Shown: one piece after another, positions 14,352-23,606 of the stretch
Numbering within the stretch: the first letter of the stretch is position 1
Layout of the letters: every line of letters begins with the position of its first letter
Source: Planctomycetota bacterium
GTDB taxonomy: Bacteria; Planctomycetota; UBA1135; GCA-002686595
NCBI GenBank assembly: GCA_016795205.1
Contig: JAEUHZ010000021.1
Span: 62,001-126,000, forward strand
DNA: 64,000 nt
Direction: 5' to 3'
Made by a program: the position numbers and the translations under genes
The notes under the pieces: model-generated
What the model was told of the DNA's origin: nothing
What the model saw: only the letters and a program-made list of their open reading frames with translations
Database searches by the model: none

Positions 14352-15503
14352 GTGCCCGGCCACCCGTCCTTCGTCCCCCGCGCCCTCGACCTGGCCCAAG
14401 CCCTGGGCAAGAAGTCGCATTTCCTTCTCGGACCGCGTCAGACCGGGAAGACCTCCCTGCTGCGGAGACAGCTGCCCGGCGCGCGCGTCTACGACCTGCT
14501 CGACAGCGCCGTCTACCTCGCACTGAGCCACTCCCCCGGTCGCCTCGCGGAGGAGTCGTCGGCCGCGCCAGGTCCGATCGTCATCGACGAGATCCAACGG
14601 TTGCCCGGCCTGCTGAACGAGGTGCACCGCTTGATCGAGGAACGCGGCCTCCGGTTCCTCCTCACCGGCTCGAGCGCGCGCAAGCTGCGCGGCGGCGGCG
14701 TGAACCTGCTCGGCGGGCGTGCCCGCACGCTGCGCCTCCATCCTCTGTCCTGGCGGGAGCTGGGCGCGGAGTTCGATCTCGCGCGCGCGACCGGGCGCGG
14801 GCTGGTGCCCTCGATCTACTTCTCCGACGATCCGCGCGCGGACCTCGACGCCTACACGGGCTCCTATCTCCAGCAAGAGATCGTGGCGGAAGGCGCGACG
14901 CGCAACGTGCCCGCGTTCAGCCGGTTCCTGAAGGTCGCCGCGGCCTGCCACGCGACGATCGTGAACCACACGAAGGTCTCGAACGACGCGCAAGTCCCGC
15001 GCACGACCGTGCACGAGTACTTCGAGATCCTCCGCGACACCCTGATCGTGCACGAAGTTCCGGCGTGGAAGCTCGGCACGAAGCGGAAGCCGCTCGTGTC
15101 GTCGAAGTACTACTTCTTCGACGTCGGGGTGGCGTCGGCACTGCAAGGCCGCCTCGTGACGCCCGGCACCCCGGAGTTCGGGCCGGCCTTCGAGACGTGG
15201 CTCTTGCACGAGCTCGTCTGCCATCGCGACTACGCGGGCGGGGCCACCATCACGCACTGGCGCTCGAGCAGCGGATTCGAGGTCGATTTCGTGCTCGACG
15301 ACCACACGGCCATCGAGGTCAAGGCCAGCACGAACGTCGCGGCGCAGGACCTGCGGGGACTGCGCGCGCTGGCCGAGGAGCGGCCATGGAAGCATCTCGT
15401 GTGCGTCTCCCAGGACCCGCGGAGGCGCGAGGTGGACGGCATCATGATCCTGCCCTGGGGCGAGTTCCTCGCCGAGCTCTGGGCCGGCCGCTTCGCGGCT
15501 TGA
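14352..15503 (+). CDS. AAA ATPase with DUF4143 domain
   Basis: A 383-residue ATPase of the AAA_14/DUF4143 type. Walker A is LGPRQTGKTSLL (residues 27-34) and Walker B is GPIVIDEIQRLPGLL. Sensor region FLLTGSSARKLR follows. The C-terminal DUF4143 part carries the restriction-like nuclease pattern SSGFEVDFVLDDHTAIEVKA with D, E and K in place. Such proteins are common accessory genes with unknown biological role, often mobile and patchily distributed. The GTG start at 14352 follows a phased repeat block; the gene is single and divergent from the WD40 gene. Confidence 0.9.
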   Translation: MPGHPSFVPRALDLAQALGKKSHFLLGPRQTGKTSLLRRQLPGARVYDLLDSAVYLALSHSPGRLAEESSAAPGPIVIDEIQRLPGLLNEVHRLIEERGLRFLLTGSSARKLRGGGVNLLGGRARTLRLHPLSWRELGAEFDLARATGRGLVPSIYFSDDPRADLDAYTGSYLQQEIVAEGATRNVPAFSRFLKVAAACHATIVNHTKVSNDAQVPRTTVHEYFEILRDTLIVHEVPAWKLGTKRKPLVSSKYYFFDVGVASALQGRLVTPGTPEFGPAFETWLLHELVCHRDYAGGATITHWRSSSGFEVDFVLDDHTAIEVKASTNVAAQDLRGLRALAEERPWKHLVCVSQDPRRREVDGIMILPWGEFLAELWAGRFAA

Positions 15504-15633
15504 ACCCGCCAGCGCGACGGTCTCCGCGGCAGATCGAACGGCGAACCGGCGCCCTTACCAAACCCGGGCCGCTCCACGGGCTTGCGACCGCCTCGCGCGC
15601 GCGCGGCCCCGCACCTCCCGCCGGACACCGTCC

Positions 15634-15639
15634 TTGACA
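15634..15639 (+). promoter_or_regulatory. -35-like TTGACA upstream of topA
   Basis: A perfect TTGACA lies 34 nt before topA. A 17-bp spacer would put the -10 at 15657-15662, which reads GAACCC and matches poorly, so this is tentative. Confidence 0.2.
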
Positions 15640-15673
15640 CGGCCCGCGGTCCTCGGGAACCCTGCGTCGAGAA

Positions 15674-18358
15674 ATGTCCAAGCCTCTCGTGATCGTCGAG
15701 TCTCCGGCCAAGGCCAAGACCATCGCCAAGTTCCTCGGCCGGAACTGGACCGTGGAGGCCTCGATCGGGCACGTCCGCGACCTGCCTTCGAGCGCGGCCG
15801 AGATCCCGGCCGCCATCAAGAAGGAGCCCTGGGGGCGGATGGGGGTCGACGTCTCGAAGGACTTCGAGCCGCACTACATCGTCCCGGGCGAGAAGAAGAA
15901 GCGGATCGCCGAGTTGCGGGCGAAGCTCAAGGACGCGACCGAGCTCTATCTGGCGACGGACGAGGACCGCGAGGGCGAGGCCATCTCGTGGCACCTTCTG
16001 GAGCTCCTGAAGCCCAAGGTGCCCGTCAAGCGGATGGTCTTCCACGAGATCACGCAGAAGGCGATCGACGCGGCGCTGGCGAACACGCGCGAGATCGACG
16101 CGGCGCTGGTCGACGCGCAGGAGTCGCGGCGCATCCTCGACCGGCTCTACGGGTACGAGGTCTCGCCGGTCATGTGGAAGAAGATCGGGCCGGGCACTTC
16201 GGCCGGGCGCGTGCAGAGCGTGGCGACGCGGCTGATCGTCGAGCGCGAGCGGGAGCGCATGGCGTTCCGCTCGGCGTCGTGGTGGGACGCGGACGTCGAG
16301 CTCGAGCGCGGCGGAGCGCGCTTCCCGGCGTCGATCGTGGTGGTCGACGGGAAGACGCTGGCGCAGGGGCGCGACTTCGGTTCGGACGGCAAGCTCCTCG
16401 CGGGCCGCAGCGTGCTGGTCCTCGACGAGCAGGGCGCGACGCAACTCGCACAAGGCCTGCGCGGCGTCGAGGCGCGCGTCCGCAAGGTCGAGGAGAAGGA
16501 GTACAAGAGCGAGCCCAAGGCGCCGTTCACGACGTCGACGCTGCAGCAGGAGGCCGGGCGCAAGCTCGGCATGACCGCCAAGCGCGCGATGTCCGCGGCG
16601 CAGTCGCTGTACCAGAACGGCTACATCACCTACATGCGCACGGACAGCGTCGCGTTGTCCGACCAGGCGATCGCGGCGGCACGCAGCCACGTCGAGCGCG
16701 AGTACGGGCGCGAGTACCTGCCGGGATCACCGCGGCTCTTCCGCGGCAAGTCGAAGAACGCGCAGGAAGCGCACGAGGCCATCCGCCCGGCCGGCGAAGT
16801 GTTCCGCACGCCGCGCGAGGTCGAGGGCGAGGTCGGCGGCGACGAGGCGCGGCTCTACGAGCTGATCTGGAAGCGCACGGTCGCGTCGCAGATGGTCGAC
16901 GCGCGGATGAAGAGCGTCGCCGCCACGTTCGACGCGACGGCGAAGGGCGGTCAAAGGGTCGAGCTCGTCGCGCGCGGGCGCACCGTGCTGTTCGACGGCT
17001 TCCTGCGCGCCTACGTCGAAGGTCAGGACATCGCCGAGAGCGTCGACCGTGACGACGACGAGGCCGTCCTGCCCGCGCTGAAGCAGGGCGACGCGGCGCA
17101 GGTCGCGAAGGCCGACGCGGCCGGCCACCAGACGAAGCCGCCGGCGCGCTACACGGAAGCGGGCCTGGTCCAGCAGCTCGAGGAGCTGGGCATTGGCCGC
17201 CCGTCCACCTACGCCTCGATCATCGGGACGATCCAGGACCGCGAGTACGTCGAGAAGCGCGGCGCGGCGCTGGTCCCGCGGCCGCTGGCGTTCGCGATCG
17301 TGCAACTCATGGAGGCGCTCGCGCCGACGCTGGTCGACTACTCCTTCACGGCCGAGATGGAGGAGGAGCTCGACCAGATCTCGCGCGGCGAGCTCGGGCG
17401 GCAGAAGTTCCTGAGTGACTTCTACCGGGGGAACCAACCCGGCCTGCACAAGATCGTCACCGAGCACATCGGCTCGATCGACCCCAAGCGGGTTTGCACG
17501 ATCCCGTTGGGCGAGAAGGACGGCGATCCGGTCGACCTGCGCGTCGGGCGCTACGGACCGTACCTGGAGTGGCGCGGCAAGCGCGCCACGCTGCCCGACG
17601 GCATCGCCCTCGACGAGATCACGGTCGACAGGGCCGTCGCGATCATCGAGACCGCCAAGGCCGCCGACGAGCCGCTGGGCTTCGATCCGAGTGGTGTGCC
17701 CGTGTACCTCAAGACGGGACGGTTCGGCCCGTACGTGCAACTCGGCGACGAGCCCAAGCCGGTCGAGGAGGCGGCCGACGCGGGCGCGAAGCCCAAGAAG
17801 AAGGGCAAGGGCAAGGCGAAGAAGTCGGACGGGCCGAAGCCCAAGCGCGCCTCGCTGCTCAAGTCGATGAGCCCCAAGACCCTGACGCTGGAGCAGGCGC
17901 TGCAGCTCCTCAGGCTGCCGCGCGAGCTCGGCGACGACGTCGACGGCCATCCGATCGTCGCCGCCCTGGGCCGTTTCGGCCCGTACCTGATGAAGACGAT
18001 TCCGGGCGCGGAGAAGCCCGACTACCGCAATCTGAAGACCGAGGATCAGCTCTTCTCGGTGACCCTCGACGAGGCGCGTGCGATCTACGCGCAGCCCAAG
18101 CGCGGTCGCGGTCGCGCTGCGGCGGCGCCGCCGCTCCGGGAGCTCGGCGTCGACCCGGCCTCGGGCTCGCCGGTCGTGGTCAAGGACGGCAAGTACGGTC
18201 TGTACCTGACGGACGGCACGACGAACGTGACGCTGCCCAAGGGCATGGGGGCCGAAGACGTGGCGCTCGACCTCGCCGCGCGGATGCTGGCCGAGAAGCG
18301 CGCGTCGGGGCCGGCCAAGAAGAAGCCGGGGCGCCGCAAGGCCGGCTCCCGTTCCTGA
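15674..18358 (+). CDS. topA: DNA topoisomerase I
   Basis: An 894-residue type IA topoisomerase that relaxes negative supercoils. The N-terminal TOPRIM domain has VIVESPAKAKTI and ATDEDREGEAISWHL. The strand-passage domain carries the catalytic tyrosine Y320 in YITYMRTDSV, and GIGRPSTYASIIGTIQDR. Instead of C4 zinc fingers, the C-terminus has four repeats of the topoisomerase C-terminal type (GRYGPYLEW, GRFGPYVQLG, GRFGPYLMK, GKYGLYLTDG) separated by a Lys-rich linker near residues 705-735 and ending in a Lys/Arg-rich tail. This layout is common outside proteobacteria. ATG 15674 begins with MSKPLVIVESP, as usual. Confidence 0.97.
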   Translation: MSKPLVIVESPAKAKTIAKFLGRNWTVEASIGHVRDLPSSAAEIPAAIKKEPWGRMGVDVSKDFEPHYIVPGEKKKRIAELRAKLKDATELYLATDEDREGEAISWHLLELLKPKVPVKRMVFHEITQKAIDAALANTREIDAALVDAQESRRILDRLYGYEVSPVMWKKIGPGTSAGRVQSVATRLIVERERERMAFRSASWWDADVELERGGARFPASIVVVDGKTLAQGRDFGSDGKLLAGRSVLVLDEQGATQLAQGLRGVEARVRKVEEKEYKSEPKAPFTTSTLQQEAGRKLGMTAKRAMSAAQSLYQNGYITYMRTDSVALSDQAIAAARSHVEREYGREYLPGSPRLFRGKSKNAQEAHEAIRPAGEVFRTPREVEGEVGGDEARLYELIWKRTVASQMVDARMKSVAATFDATAKGGQRVELVARGRTVLFDGFLRAYVEGQDIAESVDRDDDEAVLPALKQGDAAQVAKADAAGHQTKPPARYTEAGLVQQLEELGIGRPSTYASIIGTIQDREYVEKRGAALVPRPLAFAIVQLMEALAPTLVDYSFTAEMEEELDQISRGELGRQKFLSDFYRGNQPGLHKIVTEHIGSIDPKRVCTIPLGEKDGDPVDLRVGRYGPYLEWRGKRATLPDGIALDEITVDRAVAIIETAKAADEPLGFDPSGVPVYLKTGRFGPYVQLGDEPKPVEEAADAGAKPKKKGKGKAKKSDGPKPKRASLLKSMSPKTLTLEQALQLLRLPRELGDDVDGHPIVAALGRFGPYLMKTIPGAEKPDYRNLKTEDQLFSVTLDEARAIYAQPKRGRGRAAAAPPLRELGVDPASGSPVVVKDGKYGLYLTDGTTNVTLPKGMGAEDVALDLAARMLAEKRASGPAKKKPGRRKAGSRS

Positions 18359-18384
18359 GCGGGGGCTCCGCGGAGGGACGCCCT

Positions 18385-19263
18385 GTGATCCGCTACGAGG
18401 GCACGCTGTACCGTCCGCCGTCGGAGGCGGAGAGCCTGATCCTGCAAGCCACGATCGGCTGCTCGTACAACCGCTGCACGTTCTGCGCGATGTACCGCGA
18501 GAAGCGCTTCCGCGTGCGGCCGCTGGAGGACCTGCGGCGCGAGATCGCTTGGGCGGCGCGCGCGTTGCCGCCCGTGCGCAAGGTGTTCCTCGCGGACGGC
18601 GACGCGCTCGTCGCGAAGTGCTCGTTCCTGCTGGCGCTGCTGGGCGAGCTCAAGGGCGCCTTGCCCGACCTGCGCCGCGTGTCGTGCTACGCGTCGCCGC
18701 AGTCGCTCCAGGTCCGCAGCGTGGACGAGCTGCGCGCGTTGCGCGAGGCCGGACTCGACCTGTGCTACCTGGGCGTCGAGAGCGGCGACGACCGCGTCCT
18801 CGCGCGCCTCGAGAAGGGCGTCGACGCGGCTGAGATCATTCGTGTCGCGGGCAAGGCCACGGAAGCCGGCATCGAGCTCTCGACGATGATCCTGCTCGGG
18901 GCCGGCGGGCGCGCGGGGTCGCTGGAACACGCGCGCGCCTCGGCGCGCGTCATCGACGCGCTCCGACCCCGCTTCGTGTCGACGCTCGTCATGACGCCGG
19001 TCGAGGGCACACCGCTGTGGGACGAGGCTGAGCGTGGGGCGGTCGACGAGCTCGATCCGATCGAGCTCACGCGCGAGCTGCGCGAGTTCGTGGCCGGCCT
19101 CACTCTGGACCGGGCGATCTTCCGTTCGAATCACGCCAGCAACCACCTGCCGCTGGCCGGGACGCTGCAGAAGGACAAGCCCCGGATCCTGGCCGAGCTC
19201 GACGCCGTCCTCGCCGCGCCACGCCGCGCGCGGTTCGTTCCGGACTGGATGCGCGGCCTGTAG
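18385..19263 (+). CDS. Radical SAM protein
   Basis: A 292-residue radical SAM enzyme starting at GTG 18385, 26 nt after topA. The cluster motif is IGCSYNRCTFCAMY, i.e. CX4CX2C rather than the textbook CX3CX2C, a spacing I believe occurs in COG1032-type proteins. The TIM-barrel motifs follow: KVFLADGDALV, LCYLGVESGDDRVL and LSTMILLGAGGR. There is no B12-binding or second cluster domain. The substrate is unknown. TAG at 19261-19263 ends it, 11 nt before the next gene. Confidence 0.85.
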   Translation: MIRYEGTLYRPPSEAESLILQATIGCSYNRCTFCAMYREKRFRVRPLEDLRREIAWAARALPPVRKVFLADGDALVAKCSFLLALLGELKGALPDLRRVSCYASPQSLQVRSVDELRALREAGLDLCYLGVESGDDRVLARLEKGVDAAEIIRVAGKATEAGIELSTMILLGAGGRAGSLEHARASARVIDALRPRFVSTLVMTPVEGTPLWDEAERGAVDELDPIELTRELREFVAGLTLDRAIFRSNHASNHLPLAGTLQKDKPRILAELDAVLAAPRRARFVPDWMRGL

Positions 19264-19266
19264 CAT
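19261..19266 (+). promoter_or_regulatory. -10-like hexamer TAGCAT
   Basis: TAGCAT ends 8 nt before ATG 19275. Its TAG is also the stop codon of the radical SAM gene, so chance is harder to exclude here. Confidence 0.25.
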
Positions 19267-19274
19267 CTGCGGCC

Positions 19275-20984
19275 ATGCTGACCCTCCTCGCGGCGGCGGG
19301 CCCGGCGCTCGCCGCTCTCGTCCCGTCGGATCCGCCGCGTCCGCTGCTCGTCGTCGATGTGCGCCTGGCGCCCGCGGACGATGCCAAGCCCCACTCGATC
19401 CTGGTGCGCGACGGCCGCATCGAGCGCATCGTCGAGGGACGCCTCGACGCGCCGCCCGACGCCCGCACGATCGAGGGCCAGGGAGCTCTGGTCCTGCCGG
19501 GCTTCGTCGACGCCTACTCCTTCACCGGCTGTGCGACGCCCGAGCCCAAGGCCCAGCGCGACCTGCCGCCCAAGACGTCGACCGACGTCCTGATCGACAT
19601 GCGCGCGGCGAACCGCAAGGGCATCCAGCCCGCCTTCCGGGCCGCGGACGTGTTCGAGGCGGGGGAGGCGCTGGAGGACTGGCGCAAGCAGGGCTTCGGC
19701 GCGCTGCTTTCGGCGCCCAGCGGCCAGCTCCTGGCGGGGACCAGCGCACTCGTCGTCACGCGCCAGGCGGCGACGCGCGACGCCATCGTGCGGGAGAGCG
19801 TGTTCGACCACGCCAGCTTCCGCGCCGGCGGGTCGGGTTATCCAGGAACGCTCATGGGATCGATCGCGCAGATCCGGCAGTTCCTGCTCGATGCCGCGCG
19901 TCACGGAGAGATCCTCAGGCGCCGGGCGCAGGGCCAGCCCGGTCCGCGCCCGCCCTTCGATCCCGACCTGCTGGCCGCGCAGGAGCTCCTGGCCGGCCGC
20001 CGGGTGGTGTGCGCCGCGGTCGACGCGGCCGACGACGTCGATCGCTTCGCCGCGCTGGCCGAGGCGCACTCGTTGCGGCTGGCGGTCGCCGGCGGCCGCG
20101 AGGCCTGGAAGCGTGCGAAGCTGCTCGCGGCGCGGCAAGCCCCGGTGATCCTGACGCCGCCGGGCGGTGAGGAGCCCGCGGATCCCGATTCCGAGGACAC
20201 GCAGAAGAAGAAGAAGGAGCCCAAGGCCGAGGACGCGCCCTGGACGTACACGGAGCCCCTGGCGTCGAAGCGGGAGAAGCGCCGCGTGTGGGCCGAGGAG
20301 CGCGACGGCGCGCGCGTGCTGGCCGAGGCTGGCGTGCGGATCGCGTTCGGGACGGGCAAGGAGAAGCCCAAGGACCTGCTCGAGCGCGTGCGCAAGCTCG
20401 TGGCCGGCGGACTCCCGCGCGAGGTGGCCCTGACGGCGCTGACGGCGGGTGCGGCCGAGATCCTCGGAGCTCCCGGGCTGGGCCGCCTGGAGCACGGCGC
20501 GGACGCCACCTTCGCGCTGTGGACGAAGGACCCGCTGGTCGAGAAGGCCGCCGCCGTGCGCTGGATGTTCGTCGATGGCCATGCGCACGAGTTCACGGTC
20601 GAAGCGCAGAAGGACGCCAAGCAGGACGGCGCCGAAGGCCCGGGCGAGGGGGTCGATGCGAGCGGCACGTGGGCGATCACGTTCGAGGATCCCGCCATTC
20701 CGAAGGGTCTGCTGGAGATCACGATGAAGAAGGACGGCGCCGTGGAGGGCACCTTGCGCGGCACGAGCCCCGCCGGCGAGCCGGTCTCGGCCGCGATGGC
20801 TGGCACCGTGCGCGGCACGGCGCTGAAGCTCTCGGGGCTGCTGGTGACCGACGATTTCCGCGCCGAGCTGGTCTTCGAGGGCCTGCTCGACGGCGACGTC
20901 TGGAAAGGGAGCCTGTCGGGCGTGCTGCCCCAGCCTGTCGGTTTCGAGGCCCAGCGCACGCCCAAGCGCGAGGAGACCCGATGA
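19275..20984 (+). CDS. Amidohydrolase-family protein lacking metal ligands
   Basis: A 569-residue exported protein (hydrophobic N-terminus MLTLLAAAGPALAAL) with the composite-domain frame of imidazolonepropionase/dihydroorotase-like amidohydrolases: ILVRDGRIERIVEG, then GQGALVLPGFVDAYSF, and the C-terminal VRWMFVDGHAHEF strand. The metal-binding H-x-H that should follow the strand is replaced (D-A-Y-S-F), so it is unlikely to be a standard metallohydrolase. The last about 110 residues (from GTWAITFEDPAIPKG) form a separate beta-rich domain. It overlaps the next gene by ATGA, and the two may form a heteromeric pair with one active and one inactive partner. Confidence 0.82.
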   Translation: MLTLLAAAGPALAALVPSDPPRPLLVVDVRLAPADDAKPHSILVRDGRIERIVEGRLDAPPDARTIEGQGALVLPGFVDAYSFTGCATPEPKAQRDLPPKTSTDVLIDMRAANRKGIQPAFRAADVFEAGEALEDWRKQGFGALLSAPSGQLLAGTSALVVTRQAATRDAIVRESVFDHASFRAGGSGYPGTLMGSIAQIRQFLLDAARHGEILRRRAQGQPGPRPPFDPDLLAAQELLAGRRVVCAAVDAADDVDRFAALAEAHSLRLAVAGGREAWKRAKLLAARQAPVILTPPGGEEPADPDSEDTQKKKKEPKAEDAPWTYTEPLASKREKRRVWAEERDGARVLAEAGVRIAFGTGKEKPKDLLERVRKLVAGGLPREVALTALTAGAAEILGAPGLGRLEHGADATFALWTKDPLVEKAAAVRWMFVDGHAHEFTVEAQKDAKQDGAEGPGEGVDASGTWAITFEDPAIPKGLLEITMKKDGAVEGTLRGTSPAGEPVSAAMAGTVRGTALKLSGLLVTDDFRAELVFEGLLDGDVWKGSLSGVLPQPVGFEAQRTPKREETR

Positions 20985-23524
20985 GCACGACGCTCCTCTT
21001 CGCGCTGGCCTTGGCGGTCTCCGGCGACCACCCCGTCGAGACCGACGCGGACCGGGTGCCGCGCCTGCGGACGGAGGGCAGCGCCCTGATTCGCGGCGCC
21101 ACGATCCACACCGCGACCGGGCCGGCCTTCACCGGCGATGTGCTCGTGCGTGACGGCAAGATCGCGGCGGTCGGCCGGGTCGAGGCCCCAGCCGGAATGC
21201 AGGTCATCGATGCCACGGGGATGCACCTCGCTCCAGGCGTCGTCGATTGTCACTCGCACATCGCGATCGATGGCGGCGTGAACGAGGGCACGGTCTCGAT
21301 CAGCGCCGAGGTCACGATCGCCGACGTGGTCGATCCGGAGGACATCGCGATCTACCGGGCGGCGGCCGGCGGGGTCACGACGGCGCGCCTGCTGCACGGC
21401 TCGGCGAACGCGATCGGTGGGCGGGACGCGGTGATCAAGCTCAAGCCCGGGCGCACCGCGGCCGAGATCGCGTTCCCCGGAGCGCCCGAGGGCATCAAGT
21501 TCGCGCTGGGCGAGAACCCCAAGCGCCCGGGCGGTGGCGGGCCGCGCGGCGGCGAGCCGCGCTTCCCCGGCAGCCGCATGGGCGTCGAGGCCGTGTTCCT
21601 GCGCGCGTTCGAGCGCGCGCAGGAGTACCGCACCGCGTGGCAGGCTTGGGAGGCCGCGGGCGGCGCGTCGGGCCCGCTCGACCCGCCGCGGCGTGATGGG
21701 CGGCTGGCGGCGCTCGCCGGCGTGCTCGACGGCTCGATCCTGGTGCACAGCCACTGCTACCGCCAGGACGAGATCCTGATGCTGCTCGAGGCCTCGAAGC
21801 GCTTCGGGTTCCGGATCGCGACGCTGCAGCACGTGCTCGAGGGCTACAAGGTCGCGCGCGAGATGGCGGCCGCGAAGGTCGGCGGCTCCACCTTCGGCGA
21901 CTGGTGGGCCTACAAGATCGAGGCCTACGACGGCATCCCGCAGTGTGCGGCGCTGATGGACATGGCCGGCGTGCTGTCGTCCTTGAACTCGGACTCGGAC
22001 GAGATGATGCGACGCCTCTACGGCGAGGCCGCGAAGTCCGTGCGCTACGCCGGCATGGATCGCGTGCGCGCACTGGGGCTCGTCACGCTGTTTCCCGCGC
22101 AGCAATTGGGGATCGGCGACCGCGTCGGCTCGATCGAGGTCGGCAAGGACGCCGACCTCGTGTGCTTGACGGGTGACCCGCTCTCGTCGCTCTCGGTGGT
22201 GCGCTGGACGATGATCGACGGGCGCATCGAGTTCGAGCGGCGCGACGCGTTCGAGCTGGAGACGCGTCGGCCCGACGTGACACCGCTCGCGGAGCCACCC
22301 CGGGGCGAGGCACCCGCCGAGGGCGAGGTCTTCGCGATCGTGGGCGCGACGTTGCACCCGATCAGCGGTCCGGACGTCGAGGACGGCACGATCGTGGTGC
22401 GCGGCGGCCGCATCGCGGCACTGGGCCAGGGCCTCCCGATTCCGGCGGGCGCGCGGGTCGTGGACGGTAGCGGCAAGCACGTGTGGCCCGGCCTGGTGCA
22501 GCCCGGCACGAACGTGGGCCTGCTCGAGATCGGCGCGATCCCGGCCACGGACGACCAGGGCGAGCCGCCGGGCAATCAGCCCGATCTGCGCGTCGCGGCG
22601 TCCGTGCACTCCGAGTCGGCGCACGTGGGTGTCACGCGCACGAACGGCATCACGCGCGTGCAGAGCGCGCCGCAGCGCGGTGGGCCGATGCGCGGCCAGT
22701 CGGCGATCCTGCGGCTGGCGGGCGACACGTGGGTCGACATGCTGCACGTCGATCGCGACATGCTGCACGTGGCCTTTCCGCGCCGGCCCAACGTGCCGGG
22801 CAAGGACTACAAGGACGACGGTCGCAAGCAGGAGGTCGAGGGCCTGGCGAGGATGCTCGCCGACGCCAAGGAATACGGCCGTGTCGCCGAGGCGGCCGCG
22901 CGCGGCGAGTGCCCGCCGCCACCGTTCGATCCGCGGCTCGACGCGCTCGTGCCCTACGCGCGCGGCGAGAAGCCGGTCGCGCTGCACGCCGACAACGCGC
23001 AGACGATCCTGGACGCACTGCGCTTCGCTCGGGAGCAGGGCCTGAAGTCCGTGCTCTACGGCGTCACGGAGGGCTGGAAGGTCGTCGACGCGCTGGCGCG
23101 CGAGCAGGTGCCGGTCGTGGTCGGCCCGGTGCTGGCGCTACCCGCCGAGCGCCTCGACCCCTACGACGCGGCCTACGCGAACGCCGCAGTGCTGGCGCGC
23201 GCCGGAGTCCCGTTCGCGATCATGTCCGACGACGACGAGAACGCACGGAACCAGGCCTTTCATGCCGCGATGGCCTGCGCGTTCGGGTTGCCGCGCGAGG
23301 AAGCGCTGCGGGCGATCACGTACTACCCCGCGCGCATCCTGGGCGTCGATCACGAGGTCGGCAGCCTCGCGGTCGGCAAGGCCGCCGACCTCGTGCTGAC
23401 CGACGGCGACCTGCTCGAGATCACGACCCGCGTCGAGGCGCTGTGGATCGACGGACGACCCGTTGGTCTCGAGAACCGCCAGACCCAGCTCCACGAGCGT
23501 TATCTCCCGCGCTGCCGCCGCTGA
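20981..23524 (+). CDS. Tandem-domain amidohydrolase, exported
   Basis: An 847-residue protein with a signal-like N-terminus (MSTTLLFALALAVSGDHPVE) and two fused amidohydrolase domains. The first (about 30-430) keeps the metal motif PGVVDCHSHIAIDGG, VHSHCYRQDEI and TLQHVLEG. The second (about 445-847) has the same composite strands (IVVRGGRIAALGQG, VGSLAVGKAADLVL) but lacks H-x-H after the strand (VWPGLVQPGTNVG). One active and one degenerate copy are therefore fused. It overlaps the upstream degenerate amidohydrolase gene by 4 nt. The substrate is not predictable; peptidase or lactam hydrolase roles are known in the superfamily. Confidence 0.85.
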   Translation: MSTTLLFALALAVSGDHPVETDADRVPRLRTEGSALIRGATIHTATGPAFTGDVLVRDGKIAAVGRVEAPAGMQVIDATGMHLAPGVVDCHSHIAIDGGVNEGTVSISAEVTIADVVDPEDIAIYRAAAGGVTTARLLHGSANAIGGRDAVIKLKPGRTAAEIAFPGAPEGIKFALGENPKRPGGGGPRGGEPRFPGSRMGVEAVFLRAFERAQEYRTAWQAWEAAGGASGPLDPPRRDGRLAALAGVLDGSILVHSHCYRQDEILMLLEASKRFGFRIATLQHVLEGYKVAREMAAAKVGGSTFGDWWAYKIEAYDGIPQCAALMDMAGVLSSLNSDSDEMMRRLYGEAAKSVRYAGMDRVRALGLVTLFPAQQLGIGDRVGSIEVGKDADLVCLTGDPLSSLSVVRWTMIDGRIEFERRDAFELETRRPDVTPLAEPPRGEAPAEGEVFAIVGATLHPISGPDVEDGTIVVRGGRIAALGQGLPIPAGARVVDGSGKHVWPGLVQPGTNVGLLEIGAIPATDDQGEPPGNQPDLRVAASVHSESAHVGVTRTNGITRVQSAPQRGGPMRGQSAILRLAGDTWVDMLHVDRDMLHVAFPRRPNVPGKDYKDDGRKQEVEGLARMLADAKEYGRVAEAAARGECPPPPFDPRLDALVPYARGEKPVALHADNAQTILDALRFAREQGLKSVLYGVTEGWKVVDALAREQVPVVVGPVLALPAERLDPYDAAYANAAVLARAGVPFAIMSDDDENARNQAFHAAMACAFGLPREEALRAITYYPARILGVDHEVGSLAVGKAADLVLTDGDLLEITTRVEALWIDGRPVGLENRQTQLHERYLPRCRR

Positions 23525-23606
23525 CGCGGGCGCCCGGCTTGGCGCGCCGCGACCCGGGGCCTGCGCCCGGTTCGCCGGCCGCGGCGGACCGGGCCGGCCG
23601 CCCCGC

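Noticed and set aside
19901..22987. 1028-residue minus-strand frame opposite the amidohydrolases
   Set aside because: Codon-structure shadow; the plus-strand frames carry clear family motifs.
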